A stretch of DNA of 64,000 nt, from contig JAJYDN010000001.1 of the NCBI GenBank assembly GCA_021777535.1, positions 1-64,000 of the forward strand, in the 5' to 3' direction. The notes beneath the pieces were generated by a model, which did not search any database, was not told where the DNA came from, and saw only the letters and a list, made by a program, of their open reading frames with translations. Made by a program: the position numbers and the translations under genes. Shown here piece after piece: positions 36,032-44,999 of the stretch. This DNA comes from Pseudomonadota bacterium. GTDB taxonomy: Bacteria; Pseudomonadota; Gammaproteobacteria; Acidiferrobacterales; Acidiferrobacteraceae. Within the stretch, counting starts at the first letter, position 1. Each line of letters begins with the position of its first letter.

Positions 36032-36673
36032 ATGAGTTCAACGACAGACACGCGTATACAGCCCGGATCAACGGTGCTTTGGGACAAAGGAGATGCGGCG
36101 GGGCATGACATTCTGGGTACGAGAACCTTCGGGTTCTGGTTGTACATGCTCACGGATGCCATGGTTTATGCTGCATTTTTTGCGGCGTTCGGAGTGCTTG
36201 CGCACAATGCGGGCCTAAACAGCAAATCCGTGCTGGCGGCAGTATTCAATGCGCAGGGCGCCTATCGGGAAACCATCGCGCTGTTTGCGAGCGTGCTTGC
36301 GTACGGCTACGCGATGGTAGCCCTGAAAAAGGGCAGCCGCAGCGGCGTTGCGGTCGGTACGGTCGTCGCCCTGGTCCTGGGCCTTGTTTTTCTCGGCATG
36401 GTCAGCGGCGACATGGAAAGGCTTTTCGGTCAGGGTATCGTCCCCCAGTCGAACGGGTTTTTGTCGATCGTCTTTACGCTCATCATTTACCACGCGCTCC
36501 ATATCATAGTCGGTGCGATCTGGATGCTGGTCATGCTGGCACAGATGGGCCGGGATGGTTTTACGAGCAATGTCGTCTACCGGTTGATTAATTTGCGCAT
36601 CTTCTGGCATTTCCAGGCGGTCATCTGGGTATTCATCTTCGTCTTCGTTTATCTGCAAGGGAAGGTCATATGA
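36032..36673 (+). CDS. cyoC: cytochrome bo-type ubiquinol oxidase subunit III
   Basis: Helical subunit of the quinol oxidase, 213 aa with five predicted membrane segments. The sequence GTRTFGFWLYMLTDAMVYAAFFAAFGVL resembles the E. coli CyoC start, and INLRIFWHFQAVIWVFIFVFVYL is the typical last helix. GGAG lies upstream of ATG 36032, 75 bases after cyoB. The stop overlaps the cyoD ATG by four bases. Confidence 0.94.
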   Translation: MSSTTDTRIQPGSTVLWDKGDAAGHDILGTRTFGFWLYMLTDAMVYAAFFAAFGVLAHNAGLNSKSVLAAVFNAQGAYRETIALFASVLAYGYAMVALKKGSRSGVAVGTVVALVLGLVFLGMVSGDMERLFGQGIVPQSNGFLSIVFTLIIYHALHIIVGAIWMLVMLAQMGRDGFTSNVVYRLINLRIFWHFQAVIWVFIFVFVYLQGKVI

Positions 36674-37107
36674 CGCATTCGGTCGATAATCCTCTGCATC
36701 ATCCCGAGGTAGAGCAGGCCAGCTTTGCGGGCTATCTGGCCAATTTCGTCATCACGGTGGTCGTCATGACGGCGGCCCTGTGGGTTGTGGGGGACAAGTC
36801 CCTGTCGACACTGGGATTCATCGGATGGACGACGCTTTTTGCGGTGGTGGCGGTGCTGGTGCAGGCCTATTTCCTGCTGCACATGAACTGGTCGAAGGCG
36901 CAAGTCTGGCACACCGTGGCCATGCTGATGTTCATTCCGCTCTTTGTGGTCATGATCGGATTGACGGCGTGGATGTTCCATGGACTGTATGAGCGGACCA
37001 TGATTGCCATGCCCCCTCACACGATGGCGGCACCCATGAAGAGGGCGGCGCCCGCGCAGGCGGTACCGCCGGTGAGTCAACCGGTGCCGGCGCCGAAGGC
37101 CATGTAG
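36670..37107 (+). CDS. cyoD: cytochrome bo-type ubiquinol oxidase subunit IV with C-terminal extension
   Basis: Small accessory subunit that helps assemble the CuB site. It has three membrane segments (about 20-42, 48-72, 80-103), including LVQAYFLLHMNW, typical of CyoD. At 145 aa it is longer than the usual ~110: about 30 extra C-terminal residues are rich in Met, Pro and Ala (from MPPHTMAAPMKRAAP). Translationally coupled to cyoC (ATGA). A terminator follows, and no cyoE (haem O synthase) gene is linked. Confidence 0.9.
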   Translation: MTHSVDNPLHHPEVEQASFAGYLANFVITVVVMTAALWVVGDKSLSTLGFIGWTTLFAVVAVLVQAYFLLHMNWSKAQVWHTVAMLMFIPLFVVMIGLTAWMFHGLYERTMIAMPPHTMAAPMKRAAPAQAVPPVSQPVPAPKAM

Positions 37108-37475
37108 CCGCGGCGTTTCGGGGCTGTGGTGTTTCTGGCGAGGCCGCTTGGGGAAACCCCGGCGGCCTTTTTGCGTGTGTGGCGTCGAGGGCGCGACGTA
37201 CGGGCTACAGGGAGATTGCCCGGGCAGTGCGGCGGCAGGTCCACATGGCAGTCTCCACCGTGCGCACGGGAGGGAAAAGGAGGAAGATGAGATGCATGGT
37301 GGTCCCGGCGCATGCGCCAGGGAGTCGGTCAGGCTGGGGGGTTGTGTGACGCCTGAGGGCACAGAGGAGGCGGGCATTTGAGGCCGCGTTCGCCTGTGCT
37401 GCGACATGGTTGCGTGGTGCCGGGAATGCGCCACAATATTCAGTATGGTTCGGCGAATCAGCGGAGGTGGCACCC
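37108..37475. other. intergenic region after the cyo operon
   Basis: About 370 bases. The first part holds the cyo terminator (37142-37172). The remainder shows no credible gene, repeat or operator that I could see, and presumably carries the promoter of the DUF1451 gene. Confidence 0.6.
37142..37172 (+). terminator. rho-independent terminator of cyoABCD
   Basis: GGCCGC (37142-37147) pairs with GCGGCC (37162-37167), and the inner GGGG/CCCC around AAA extends the stem. TTTTT follows at 37168-37172. It lies 34 bases after the cyoD stop. Confidence 0.88.
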
Positions 37476-37994
37476 ATGAAAGGCGGAGAATCGCACGAAG
37501 AGCTGGAAACCATGGGCGAGGCTTACAGGGAGCTTTTACAGAATGCCTTGCACAAGGCGCGCCAGACGGGCGCAAGCCTATACCATCTCATCAGTGGCGC
37601 GCGCAGGGAAGGTGTTGGGAAAAAGGTCGGGGAGACGGAATGGAAGCAGATCGAGGGCTCGGTTCGGCGCGACCTGTCGCATGCTGCGGAATATCTGCAT
37701 GAAACCGGTCAGGAATTGAAGGATTGGCTGGGCTTCGATGTCTCCTTGATCGAAAACGCATTCTGGGATGCGTTTTCCGATGCCGCAAACCAGACCATGG
37801 TCGAACTGTACAAAATTCACCTTCAGGCCGAGGCGGCGGGCTATCAGACGGGCGAATGGGTGGGCCTGGGCACACTCGTATGTGATCGGTGCGGTGAACT
37901 CCTTCAATTTCATAAGCCAGGGCGCATTCCGCCCTGCCCGCGCTGCAGTGGCACGCATTTCCATCGGCCGCCTTTTGTCCGCAAGGCGTCCTGA
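37476..37994 (+). CDS. DUF1451 family zinc-ribbon protein
   Basis: A 172-aa cytoplasmic protein with a long helical N-terminal part and a C-terminal zinc ribbon: CDRCGE, then CPRCSG, giving four Cys. The helical region around LGFDVSLIENAFWDAFSDAANQTMVEL and the linker GEWVGLGTLVC fit the conserved DUF1451 family found in many Gammaproteobacteria. Its function is unknown. ATG 37476 has CGGAGGTGG ten bases upstream; the in-frame start at 37410 is unsupported. It stands alone between the cyo terminator and the formyltransferase-like gene. Confidence 0.8.
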   Translation: MKGGESHEELETMGEAYRELLQNALHKARQTGASLYHLISGARREGVGKKVGETEWKQIEGSVRRDLSHAAEYLHETGQELKDWLGFDVSLIENAFWDAFSDAANQTMVELYKIHLQAEAAGYQTGEWVGLGTLVCDRCGELLQFHKPGRIPPCPRCSGTHFHRPPFVRKAS

Positions 37995-38228
37995 GGCGGC
38001 CGCTTCCGCGCAACGCCGGCCCTTGCGGATCTAACGGGGTCTGTGGAGGTGCTCATGGGGTCTCAGATGAAAGACAGATGGGCGCCACTTGACGGACAGG
38101 CACAATGACGCAGTGCCCAGCTGGCTTTGATCCAAAGGCCAGAACAGGGTGTGAGCGTCTGAGTGGGAGGCGGACGGCGTCATGGCAGGGATCGCAATAC
38201 GGCAGAGGAAGCCGGCTAGGGAGAGGGG

Positions 38229-39899
38229 ATGGCCAAGCTGCGTGTGGGTTATATCGTTGACGATGGGCCCCAGTCAGAATGGGTTCACGACCTGATCGAA
38301 AAGAGCCGCAGTTCCCCCTATTACACAATCGAATTGCTCATAGTCCAGAAGGTACCGGTTCCGCGGTCTGGCGCGATCGCGAAGATGGTGCGGCATGCCC
38401 GCACGAAAGGTCTCGTAAAACTCCTCGAGGCTGCACTTTTTCTGGCGATCAGCCGGATCGAGAAGGCCTCCGTCCTGCGGGATCCCCGCTACCAGGAACA
38501 GTTCCGCGCGCATGCGCTGGATACGTTTGTGGTGCCCCAACTCGCGGTCCATCCGCATGTTTCGCCAAGCGGGTTCGTGTACCGCTATGCACAAGAGGAT
38601 CTCGAGCGTGTGCGCGCGGCGCGCCTGGATGTTTTGCTGCGCGGCTGCGGGGCCATCCTGCGCGGCGACATCCTGTCGGCCTGTCCCCATGGTGTCATCT
38701 CCTTTCATCATGCAGACAATGACGTGAATCGGGGAGGGCCCCCGGCATTCTGGGAAGTCTACAACCGGGAACCTTCGACCGGTTTTGTGATCCAGCGCCT
38801 GCTCGACGAACTCGATGGCGGGGACGTGCTCATGAAGGGCGCCATTTCCACATCGCCCCTCTATATGCTGAATCTCGCCCGGCTTTACAGAAAGGCCCAT
38901 ATTTTCCTGCACAAGACGCTCGAGGAGCTGGGCAAGACCGGGCACCTGCCAGAGCCTTACCGCAAGCTGCCTTATGCCTACCCGCTTTATACGCGGCCTT
39001 CTCTCTGGCATCAGTCGCGCTACCTGACGCGCACGCTATCGCGTGTTTCCCGAAAGACGGTCAGTCGCCTGAGGGGCGTGACCTGGCGGTGGGGGGTTGC
39101 CTACCAGTTCGTGGATGACTGGCGGGTGGCCGCCTTGTGGAAATCGGTGCGGATCCAGAATCCACCACACCGGTTTTTGGCAGATCCCTTCGTTTTTCAC
39201 AAGGACGGGATGAGCGTGTGCTTCGTCGAAGACTACGATTTCCGGACAGCGAAAGGTGTCATTACCGCCTTCAAGGTGGGGAGGGCAGGCCATGAAGAGC
39301 TCGGTGTCGCCCTCGAAGAGAAGTTCCATCTATCGTATCCCTACCTTTTTGAAGCCGGCGGTTCGCTCTTTATGTGTCCGGAGACGCAGGAATCGGGGGA
39401 TATCCGCATCTACCAGTGCACGGATTTCCCGCTTGGGTGGCGGCTCCACAAGGTATTGATGACCAACGTCCGTGCCGTCGACACGAATATCTTCCATCAC
39501 GCAGGGAAATGGTGGATGTTGACGTCGTTCGATACGGGAGACGGTGGCGAACGCTCGTCCGAGTTGCACCTGTTTCATGCCGATGCGTTCGATGCCGGCG
39601 AGTGGAGCGCACATCCCGGGAATCCTATCGTTTTCGACAGCCGGAGGGCCCGCAACGGCGGGATGATCCGTGAGGAGGGTGGGGAGCTCTACCGGGTGTT
39701 TCAGGTGCAGGGATTCGATATGTATGGGGAATCCCTTGGGATTGCGCGCATCACCGAGCTGTCGCCGCATGCCTACCGGGAGGAGGTTATCACGACCATT
39801 CCACCGCGATTCTTCCCGCGCATAAAAGGCACCCATACCCTCTGTTTTTCGGGTGGACTGCTGGCGGTGGATTATGTGCGCCAGGAACCGGCGCACTGA
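38229..39899 (+). CDS. formyltransferase-like / beta-propeller fusion protein
   Basis: A 556-aa two-part protein. Residues 1-210 resemble the N-terminal domain of 10-formyltetrahydrofolate-dependent formyltransferases: GVISFHHADN around 155-164, RGGPPAFWEV and LDELDGGDVL with Asp196. The catalytic Asn-x-His of the family reads Ser158-Phe-His160, so classic formyl transfer may be altered. From about residue 285 (HRFLADPFVF ... CFVEDYDF ... YPYLFEAGGSLFMCPE ... VDTNIFHHAGKWWMLT) the sequence resembles the five-bladed propeller found at the N-terminus of plant glucosamine inositolphosphorylceramide transferases and GH43-like proteins. Such fusions are probably linked to surface-sugar modification. 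ATG 38229 follows GGGAGAGG. No neighbour gives context. Confidence 0.7.
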   Translation: MAKLRVGYIVDDGPQSEWVHDLIEKSRSSPYYTIELLIVQKVPVPRSGAIAKMVRHARTKGLVKLLEAALFLAISRIEKASVLRDPRYQEQFRAHALDTFVVPQLAVHPHVSPSGFVYRYAQEDLERVRAARLDVLLRGCGAILRGDILSACPHGVISFHHADNDVNRGGPPAFWEVYNREPSTGFVIQRLLDELDGGDVLMKGAISTSPLYMLNLARLYRKAHIFLHKTLEELGKTGHLPEPYRKLPYAYPLYTRPSLWHQSRYLTRTLSRVSRKTVSRLRGVTWRWGVAYQFVDDWRVAALWKSVRIQNPPHRFLADPFVFHKDGMSVCFVEDYDFRTAKGVITAFKVGRAGHEELGVALEEKFHLSYPYLFEAGGSLFMCPETQESGDIRIYQCTDFPLGWRLHKVLMTNVRAVDTNIFHHAGKWWMLTSFDTGDGGERSSELHLFHADAFDAGEWSAHPGNPIVFDSRRARNGGMIREEGGELYRVFQVQGFDMYGESLGIARITELSPHAYREEVITTIPPRFFPRIKGTHTLCFSGGLLAVDYVRQEPAH

Positions 39900-39928
39900 G
39901 TTCCACGGCCGAAACGGGGAAACGGGGG

Positions 39929-41137
39929 TCAAGCAGCAGGCGGGTTCGTCCGCTGCGGCGACGCGATGGTGGCGAACAGTCCTACCACCATTATGGTCGC
40001 GCCTGCGAGAAAGGGCGCCGATGGGCCGATTGTCTGCCAGAGATAACCGGCCCCCAGGCTCCCGGCGAGCATGGCCATGCCGCTTACGAGACTGAATACA
40101 CCGAATGCCGTTCCCCGCAGCGTATCGGCAGCACTGTCGGCAACCAGCGCGGCAAGCACGCCTTGCGTGAAGCCCATATGCAAGCCCCAGAGCGCGACGC
40201 CGGCCATGATCGCCCATATGTTTCCTCCGAAAGCCAGGACGAGATCCGCTGCAATCAGGATGGCGAAACCCGCGGCCAGAATGAGCCGGCGGTCTACGCG
40301 GTCTGCGAGCAGGCCGGAGAGGTAGGCTGAAGCCGAATAGACGACGTTCATGACGATCAGGACCGCGGGCATGAGCGCGATGGCAAGGCCGGCATTCTCT
40401 GCGCGCAATACCAGGAAGGCCTCGCTGAAGCGGCCCCACATGAGAATCCCGCCAATGGCGGTCACTATCCAGAAACGGCGTTCCAGCAGGCCGATATCCC
40501 GCCAATGCACGGGCGTGTGGCGGCGTTCCCTGTTTGCGCGTTCCCCAGGCTCTTTGACGAACAGGGCGAGCGTGGCGACACAAGCGGCGGCCGGCAGTAC
40601 GGCCACCCAGAACACCAGCCGGAAGTCATCATGGAAGAGCCCCATGAGTGCGAGCGCGATGACGGGCCCGCCGAATGCGCCGACGGAATCCAGCGACTGC
40701 CGGAGTCCGTAGGCGGCGCCGCGCTGGCCCTGAGGGGTCAAGTCGGCAACCAGGGCGTCGCGTGGTGCGCCACGGATGCCCTTGGCGAGCCGGTCGATGA
40801 GCCGGGCGGCAAAAACCCAGCCCGGGCTCACCGCCAGAGCAAACAGCGGCTTCGACAAGAGCGCCAGGCCATAGCCAAAGAGCGCAAATGGCTTGCGGCG
40901 TCCCAGTCTGTCGCTTGCCCAGCCCGAGAATAGCTTGGCAACTGGGGTAACGGCCTCACCCAATCCCTCGATCAGCCCAAGAAGCTCGGGGCTTGCGCCG
41001 AGCACGCTGACGAGAAATACCGGTAACAGGCTATGGATCATCTCGGAGGACATGTCCATGAGGAGACTCACAAACCCGAGTGCCCATATGCCGCCCGGCA
41101 GGCCCGATGCGCGTACTGTGCGTTTAGGTGATGCCAT
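39929..41137 (-). CDS. MFS transporter
   Basis: Twelve-helix major facilitator permease, 402 aa from ATG 41137. The loop motif GWASDRLGRRKPFALFGYG after helix 2 and the internal DRVDRRLILAAG in the second half are typical MFS signatures. It opens with MDMSSEMIHSLLPVFL, as in a bacterial MFS subgroup of unknown substrate. The ATG at 41137 has AAGGAAG upstream; an ATG at 41170 would add 11 residues. It diverges from the DUF2892 gene. No substrate can be inferred. Confidence 0.85.
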   Translation of the reverse strand: MASPKRTVRASGLPGGIWALGFVSLLMDMSSEMIHSLLPVFLVSVLGASPELLGLIEGLGEAVTPVAKLFSGWASDRLGRRKPFALFGYGLALLSKPLFALAVSPGWVFAARLIDRLAKGIRGAPRDALVADLTPQGQRGAAYGLRQSLDSVGAFGGPVIALALMGLFHDDFRLVFWVAVLPAAACVATLALFVKEPGERANRERRHTPVHWRDIGLLERRFWIVTAIGGILMWGRFSEAFLVLRAENAGLAIALMPAVLIVMNVVYSASAYLSGLLADRVDRRLILAAGFAILIAADLVLAFGGNIWAIMAGVALWGLHMGFTQGVLAALVADSAADTLRGTAFGVFSLVSGMAMLAGSLGAGYLWQTIGPSAPFLAGATIMVVGLFATIASPQRTNPPAA

Positions 41138-41526
41138 CAGGCCTCTGGCTTCCTTTGCTGAAGTGGTCATGAAACATGGGCCGGCGCATGGGCGGCTCGT
41201 GGATCGCAGCGCCTGCATGCAAAGGCATTATAGGGGCTGCCGGAAGGGAGGGCACAAGGCCATCGAAGAGCCCGGTGTGCCGGTTGATCGAGGGGTTTCT
41301 GGGTCCGTCCGCTAGTTCGTATAATGTATATTATGTCAAATAAGCGAGGGACCATCCGGCCGGGATCCCGAAAATACAGCGTCCGGCGGCTAATGAGCGC
41401 TTCCTGTGCATTGCCCTGCCGCGGGTGGCTTTGCGGCCGACCTTGAGAACGCGCGGGCGATGTCATACCGTGGGCGCATGCACAATGGGTGCATTCCACA
41501 ACCAAAAGAGCAAGGAGGAGTTACAG
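41138..41526. other. divergent intergenic region, MFS gene / DUF2892 gene
   Basis: About 390 bases with no credible gene. It holds a perfect TATAAT hexamer (41320-41325) embedded in an AT-rich inverted repeat, described separately. The remainder, including 41340-41500, shows nothing I recognise. Confidence 0.5.
41320..41334 (+). promoter_or_regulatory. TATAAT -10 element overlapped by an ATAAT-N4-ATTAT inverted repeat
   Basis: TATAAT at 41320-41325 reads on the plus strand, toward the DUF2892 gene. The repeat ATAAT (41321-41325), GTAT, ATTAT (41330-41334) covers it, a layout expected for a repressor of the ArsR/BigR kind. The -35 is weak and the leader would be about 195 bases, so this is tentative. 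Confidence 0.4.
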
Positions 41527-41730
41527 ATGACCGTCAATGAAGGGGCACTGGACCGTGGTATACGCATCGTAATCGGAATCGCTTTGATCGTTCTGGCGCT
41601 CACTCATGTGTGGGCCCCGTGGGGCTGGATTGGTGTTCTGCCGCTTTTTTCGGGACTGACGGGGTTCTGCGGGCTCTATAAGGTCCTTGGAATCAAGACC
41701 TGCCCGATGCGTGGCGGAAGCAAGCCCTGA
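41527..41730 (+). CDS. DUF2892 (YgaP-type) inner-membrane protein
   Basis: A 67-aa protein with two hydrophobic segments: GIRIVIGIALIVLALTHVW and WGWIGVLPLFSGLTGFCGLYKVLG. The N-terminal MTVNEGALDRGIRI and the Cys near the C-terminus (IKTCPMRGG) match DUF2892, the membrane part of the YgaP rhodanese. There is no rhodanese domain here. The ribosome site AAGGAGGAG lies just before ATG 41527. A strong terminator follows, so it is monocistronic. Confidence 0.85.
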   Translation: MTVNEGALDRGIRIVIGIALIVLALTHVWAPWGWIGVLPLFSGLTGFCGLYKVLGIKTCPMRGGSKP

Positions 41731-41748
41731 TCCGGGATCGGGATCATG

Positions 41749-41782
41749 AACCTGGCGCCATGCTGATGGGCGCCAGGTTTTT
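41749..41782 (+). terminator. rho-independent terminator after the DUF2892 gene
   Basis: CCTGGCGCC (41751-41759) pairs perfectly with GGCGCCAGG (41769-41777) across a nine-base loop, extended by AA/TT, and is followed by TTTTT (41778-41782). Confidence 0.9.
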
Positions 41783-42010
41783 GTTTCCGATGCGCGCCCC
41801 TTCCGTTATGCGGCTTTTTCTCTGATAAAAGACAATAATAATGTGTTGTATGTGACTGAATGGATTAGCTAAATATAGAGATACGAGTTAACTCCCGGTT
41901 CATGTGAGACTTTACTTCAAGAGAAGAAACAGAGATCTCCGCGGGGACACGTTGCCAGCGGTGCCATCGTCCATTTAGGCTAGCGTATTCGTCGCCTCAG
42001 GAGCGCAGCA

Positions 42011-42460
42011 GTGACGGAGTCCTTGGTATCTACGCAGAGCGATTTTCAGGGTCGGCTGACGGGCAGTTTCAGCAACGTTCTTACATGGGAACAACTAGCG
42101 GCGCTGTGGGCCACCGTACGGGACCAACCAGAAGGGTGGTACATATACGCAGTCGGTGAGGAGCCGCCGGAAGGGCCGGCAAGCGCCTCTGCGCTGGATC
42201 GCTTCCTGGTCGAGATCGATGCGTTGCTGCATCGGGAACATCGCGAAGACTATTGCGGGATTGTCTATGCCGACGATCGGAGCAAGCCCGCTTTCATTAA
42301 GATTTTTGATCCCCATAATCTGGGGAGTTCCTGTGGATCCTCAGGGATGATTACCCTCCCCGGCTGGTTGCTGACACGGATGAGGCCGGAATTATTGCGT
42401 GACCCGCGCGTGTTGCCCGAGGGTCGTAAGCGCTGGTGGCGTTCGCTGATCGGACTGTAG
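42011..42460 (+). CDS. hypothetical protein, 149 aa, upstream of copA
   Basis: I do not recognise a named family. It is a soluble protein with no signal or membrane segment. It contains WEQLAALWATVRDQPEGWYIYAVGE, a helix (FLVEIDALLHREH), then YCGIVYADDRSKPAFIKIFDPHNLGSSCGSS and LPGWLLTRMRPELL. The layout, a small alpha/beta protein with two Cys near the C-terminal third, looks conserved rather than random. The start is GTG 42011 with AGGAG at 41999-42003. It lies 27 bases before copA on the same strand, so co-transcription is likely. A metal-related role is possible but unproven. Confidence 0.7.
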   Translation: MTESLVSTQSDFQGRLTGSFSNVLTWEQLAALWATVRDQPEGWYIYAVGEEPPEGPASASALDRFLVEIDALLHREHREDYCGIVYADDRSKPAFIKIFDPHNLGSSCGSSGMITLPGWLLTRMRPELLRDPRVLPEGRKRWWRSLIGL

Positions 42461-42487
42461 GGTGGCACGCAGGCTAGGTGGCATGAG

Positions 42488-44959
42488 GTGACGAGCGTCG
42501 ATGTCGGCATCAATGGTATGACCTGCGCAAGTTGTGCCGCGCGGGTCGAACGCGGCTTAAAGCGCGTTGCCGGTGTCAGTGTGGCTTCGGTGAATCTGGC
42601 GACGGAACGCGCGCATGTCGAATTCGGTCCGCCTGCGCGTATCAAGGATCTCCTGGGGGCGGTGACGCAAAGCGGCTATACGCCCGTCACGGAAACCCTG
42701 GTACTCGCGATCGAAGGGATGACCTGCGCAAGCTGTGTTGCGCGTATTGAGCGCGCGCTACGGGCCCTTCCGGGGGTCGTGGATGTGTATATCAATCTCG
42801 CGACGGAGGAGGCGCGGGTAAGCTATCTCCCGTCGGTGGCTGGTGTCAGCGATTTCATCGGAGCCATCCATGCGGCAGGCTATGCCGCCTCCCCTCTTCC
42901 GAGCGAAGAGGAAAAGAATCGGCAGCAGGAGGGTGTACGGAAACGGCTCGGTGCCGATGTCTGGATTGCGGTGGCATTCACCATCCCGATTGTCGTCCTC
43001 GCCATGGGCGCAGCCTTTGTGCCCTCTTTCGCGTCGGCCCTGAGAGACACGGCTCCCTGGAAAGGTTTTTGGGACATGTGTCAAGGGTTGCTGGCTTCAG
43101 TGGTTTTGTTTGGGCCGGGGCGGCGCTTTTTCTGGCCAGGGTTCATTGCCTACCGGCATGGCTCTCCCGACATGAACAGCCTGGTGATGACGGGCACGGG
43201 CGCAGCTTACCTGTACAGCATGGTCGTCACCTTCCTGCCCTCCGTGGTTCCCGTGTTGGACCGCCACACCTATTTCGATTCGGCCGCGGTCGTTATTACG
43301 GTAATCCTGATCGGTAAGTATCTGGAAGAAAAAGCCAAGGGACGTGCCGGTGAGGCGATGCGGCACCTGCTCAAGCTGCAGGCGCCTGATGCGCACAGGA
43401 TCGGCGCCGAGGGCGAAACAACCGTGCCGGTCAGTGCGCTCTCCGTCAATGATCGTCTGGTCATTTATCCCGGTGAGCGGGTTCCGGCCGATGGTGTTGT
43501 GGAAGACGGGACAAGCGAAGTCGACGAATCCATGCTGACTGGCGAGCCCCTGCCGGTCGCCAAGCGCGCCGGGGACGAGGTTGTAGGCGGCACCATCAAT
43601 CATCAAGGCCGTCTTATCGTTCAAGTCAGGCACGTCGGACGTGACAGCGTGCTGGCCCGAATCGTCCAGCTGGTTGAATCCGCGCAAGGCAGCAAGCTTC
43701 CTATCCAGGGCCTCGCGGACCGGGTCGTGCGTATTTTTACACCTGCGGTTCTCGTCATCGCCATCTTGACGTTTGTGTCGTGGTGGTCGCTTGGGGCCCC
43801 CCCTGCCCTCACGACCGCGCTCGTCAGTACCGTGGCGGTCCTGGTCGTGGCATGCCCCTGCGCGATGGGTCTTGCGACTCCCGCCGCGATCATGGTCGGC
43901 AGCGGGCGGGCAGCCGAAATGGGTATACTTTTTCGTGAAGGGGTGTCGCTTGAGACCTTGAGTCATGTCGATACCGTAGCATTCGACAAGACGGGAACTC
44001 TCACTCTGGGCCGGCCTGAGGTTGTGGCAACCGAGCCGTCGGCAGAGGCGCACGCCATTGTCACATGGGCGGCTGCCGTTGAGCAGGCAAGCGAGCACCC
44101 TCTTGGACAGGCGATTACGGCCCATGCGCGTACGCTGGGGCTCATGATCCCGCCGGTGATGGATGCAAGGGCCGAACCCGGATCGGGCATGACAGGGTAT
44201 GTTGATGGTGTCCTGGTGGCCGCCGGTACGGCCGAATTGCTGAGCGAGCACGGATTCGACGTGGCGCCCTGGCGGCCACGGGCGCGGACGCTCGAACAGG
44301 CCGGCCGCACGGTCATCTATGTGGGCCATGGTGACGCTATTGTCGGGCTCGTTGCGCTGGCCGACATGGTGCGGCCAGAGGCGCGCCAGACGGTGCAGGC
44401 CCTGCAGAAGCTCGGTTTGCGGGTGGGGATGATCACGGGGGACAATCATGCTACGGCCAAGGCTGTAGGAAAGACCCTTGGGGTCGACTGGATCGAGGCG
44501 CAGGTGAGGCCGGATGGCAAAGCCGCGCTGGTGGCGGAAATGCAAAGGCAGGGCCGGTGTGTGGCTTTTGTGGGCGATGGCATCAATGATGCGCCGGCAT
44601 TGGCACAGTCGGATGTGGGGCTTGCCATCGGCTCTGGTACCGACATCGCGATGGAGGCGGCGGCTGTCGTACTGAATCGCCGTCACTTAAGCGCGGTGGT
44701 CGATGCGGTGCGTTTGTCGCGACGCACCATCCGCGTGATTCGCAGCAATCTGTTCTGGGCTTTTTTTTACAATATCACCCTGATTCCGCTCGCAGCCGGG
44801 GTATTCTATGTGGATTTCGGCCTGCGCCTTGATCCCATGCTTGCAGGTGTGGCCATGGGACTGTCGAGCGTATTCGTGGTCGGTAACAGTCTACGCCTGC
44901 GGCGGATCACGCCGAGCGTGAAAGATCAGCACCCGGCGGAAGCGCCGGCGGTGCCCTAA
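42488..44959 (+). CDS. copA: Cu(I)-exporting P1B-type ATPase
   Basis: Inner-membrane pump that expels Cu(I) (or Ag(I)) from the cytoplasm. Two N-terminal metal-binding domains each carry GMTCASC (Cys13/Cys16 and Cys80/Cys83). The membrane metal site is CPC at 456-458 ([13 protein letters not shown]), the phosphorylated Asp is Asp500 in DKTGTL, and TGDNHATA and [10 protein letters not shown] complete the ATPase. Length is 823 aa. It starts at GTG 42488. No CueR-type operator was recognised upstream. A hairpin lies across the stop codon, just ahead of copZ. Confidence 0.96.
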   Translation: MTSVDVGINGMTCASCAARVERGLKRVAGVSVASVNLATERAHVEFGPPARIKDLLGAVTQSGYTPVTETLVLAIEGMTCASCVARIERALRALPGVVDVYINLATEEARVSYLPSVAGVSDFIGAIHAAGYAASPLPSEEEKNRQQEGVRKRLGADVWIAVAFTIPIVVLAMGAAFVPSFASALRDTAPWKGFWDMCQGLLASVVLFGPGRRFFWPGFIAYRHGSPDMNSLVMTGTGAAYLYSMVVTFLPSVVPVLDRHTYFDSAAVVITVILIGKYLEEKAKGRAGEAMRHLLKLQAPDAHRIGAEGETTVPVSALSVNDRLVIYPGERVPADGVVEDGTSEVDESMLTGEPLPVAKRAGDEVVGGTINHQGRLIVQVRHVGRDSVLARIVQLVESAQGSKLPIQGLADRVVRIFTPAVLVIAILTFVSWWSLGAPPALTTALVSTVAVLVVACPCAMGLATPAAIMVGSGRAAEMGILFREGVSLETLSHVDTVAFDKTGTLTLGRPEVVATEPSAEAHAIVTWAAAVEQASEHPLGQAITAHARTLGLMIPPVMDARAEPGSGMTGYVDGVLVAAGTAELLSEHGFDVAPWRPRARTLEQAGRTVIYVGHGDAIVGLVALADMVRPEARQTVQALQKLGLRVGMITGDNHATAKAVGKTLGVDWIEAQVRPDGKAALVAEMQRQGRCVAFVGDGINDAPALAQSDVGLAIGSGTDIAMEAAAVVLNRRHLSAVVDAVRLSRRTIRVIRSNLFWAFFYNITLIPLAAGVFYVDFGLRLDPMLAGVAMGLSSVFVVGNSLRLRRITPSVKDQHPAEAPAVP

Positions 44960-44968
44960 CCATTTTTT
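44929..44968 (+). terminator. hairpin at the copA stop codon, possible weak terminator or processing site
   Basis: GCACC-CGGCG (44929-44938) pairs with CGCCG and GGTGC (44943-44947, 44950-44954) around a GAAG loop, with a two-base bulge. TTTTTT lies at 44963-44968, eight bases after the stem, which is far for a strong terminator. It may reduce copZ transcription or protect the copA 3' end. Confidence 0.4.
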
Positions 44969-44999
44969 GTCTTGATAGATGCCAGAGGGAGACCATGCT

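Noticed and set aside
43097-44686. 529-codon minus-strand open frame antisense to copA
   Set aside because: CopA motifs are complete on the plus strand; the antisense product is Arg/His-rich noise.
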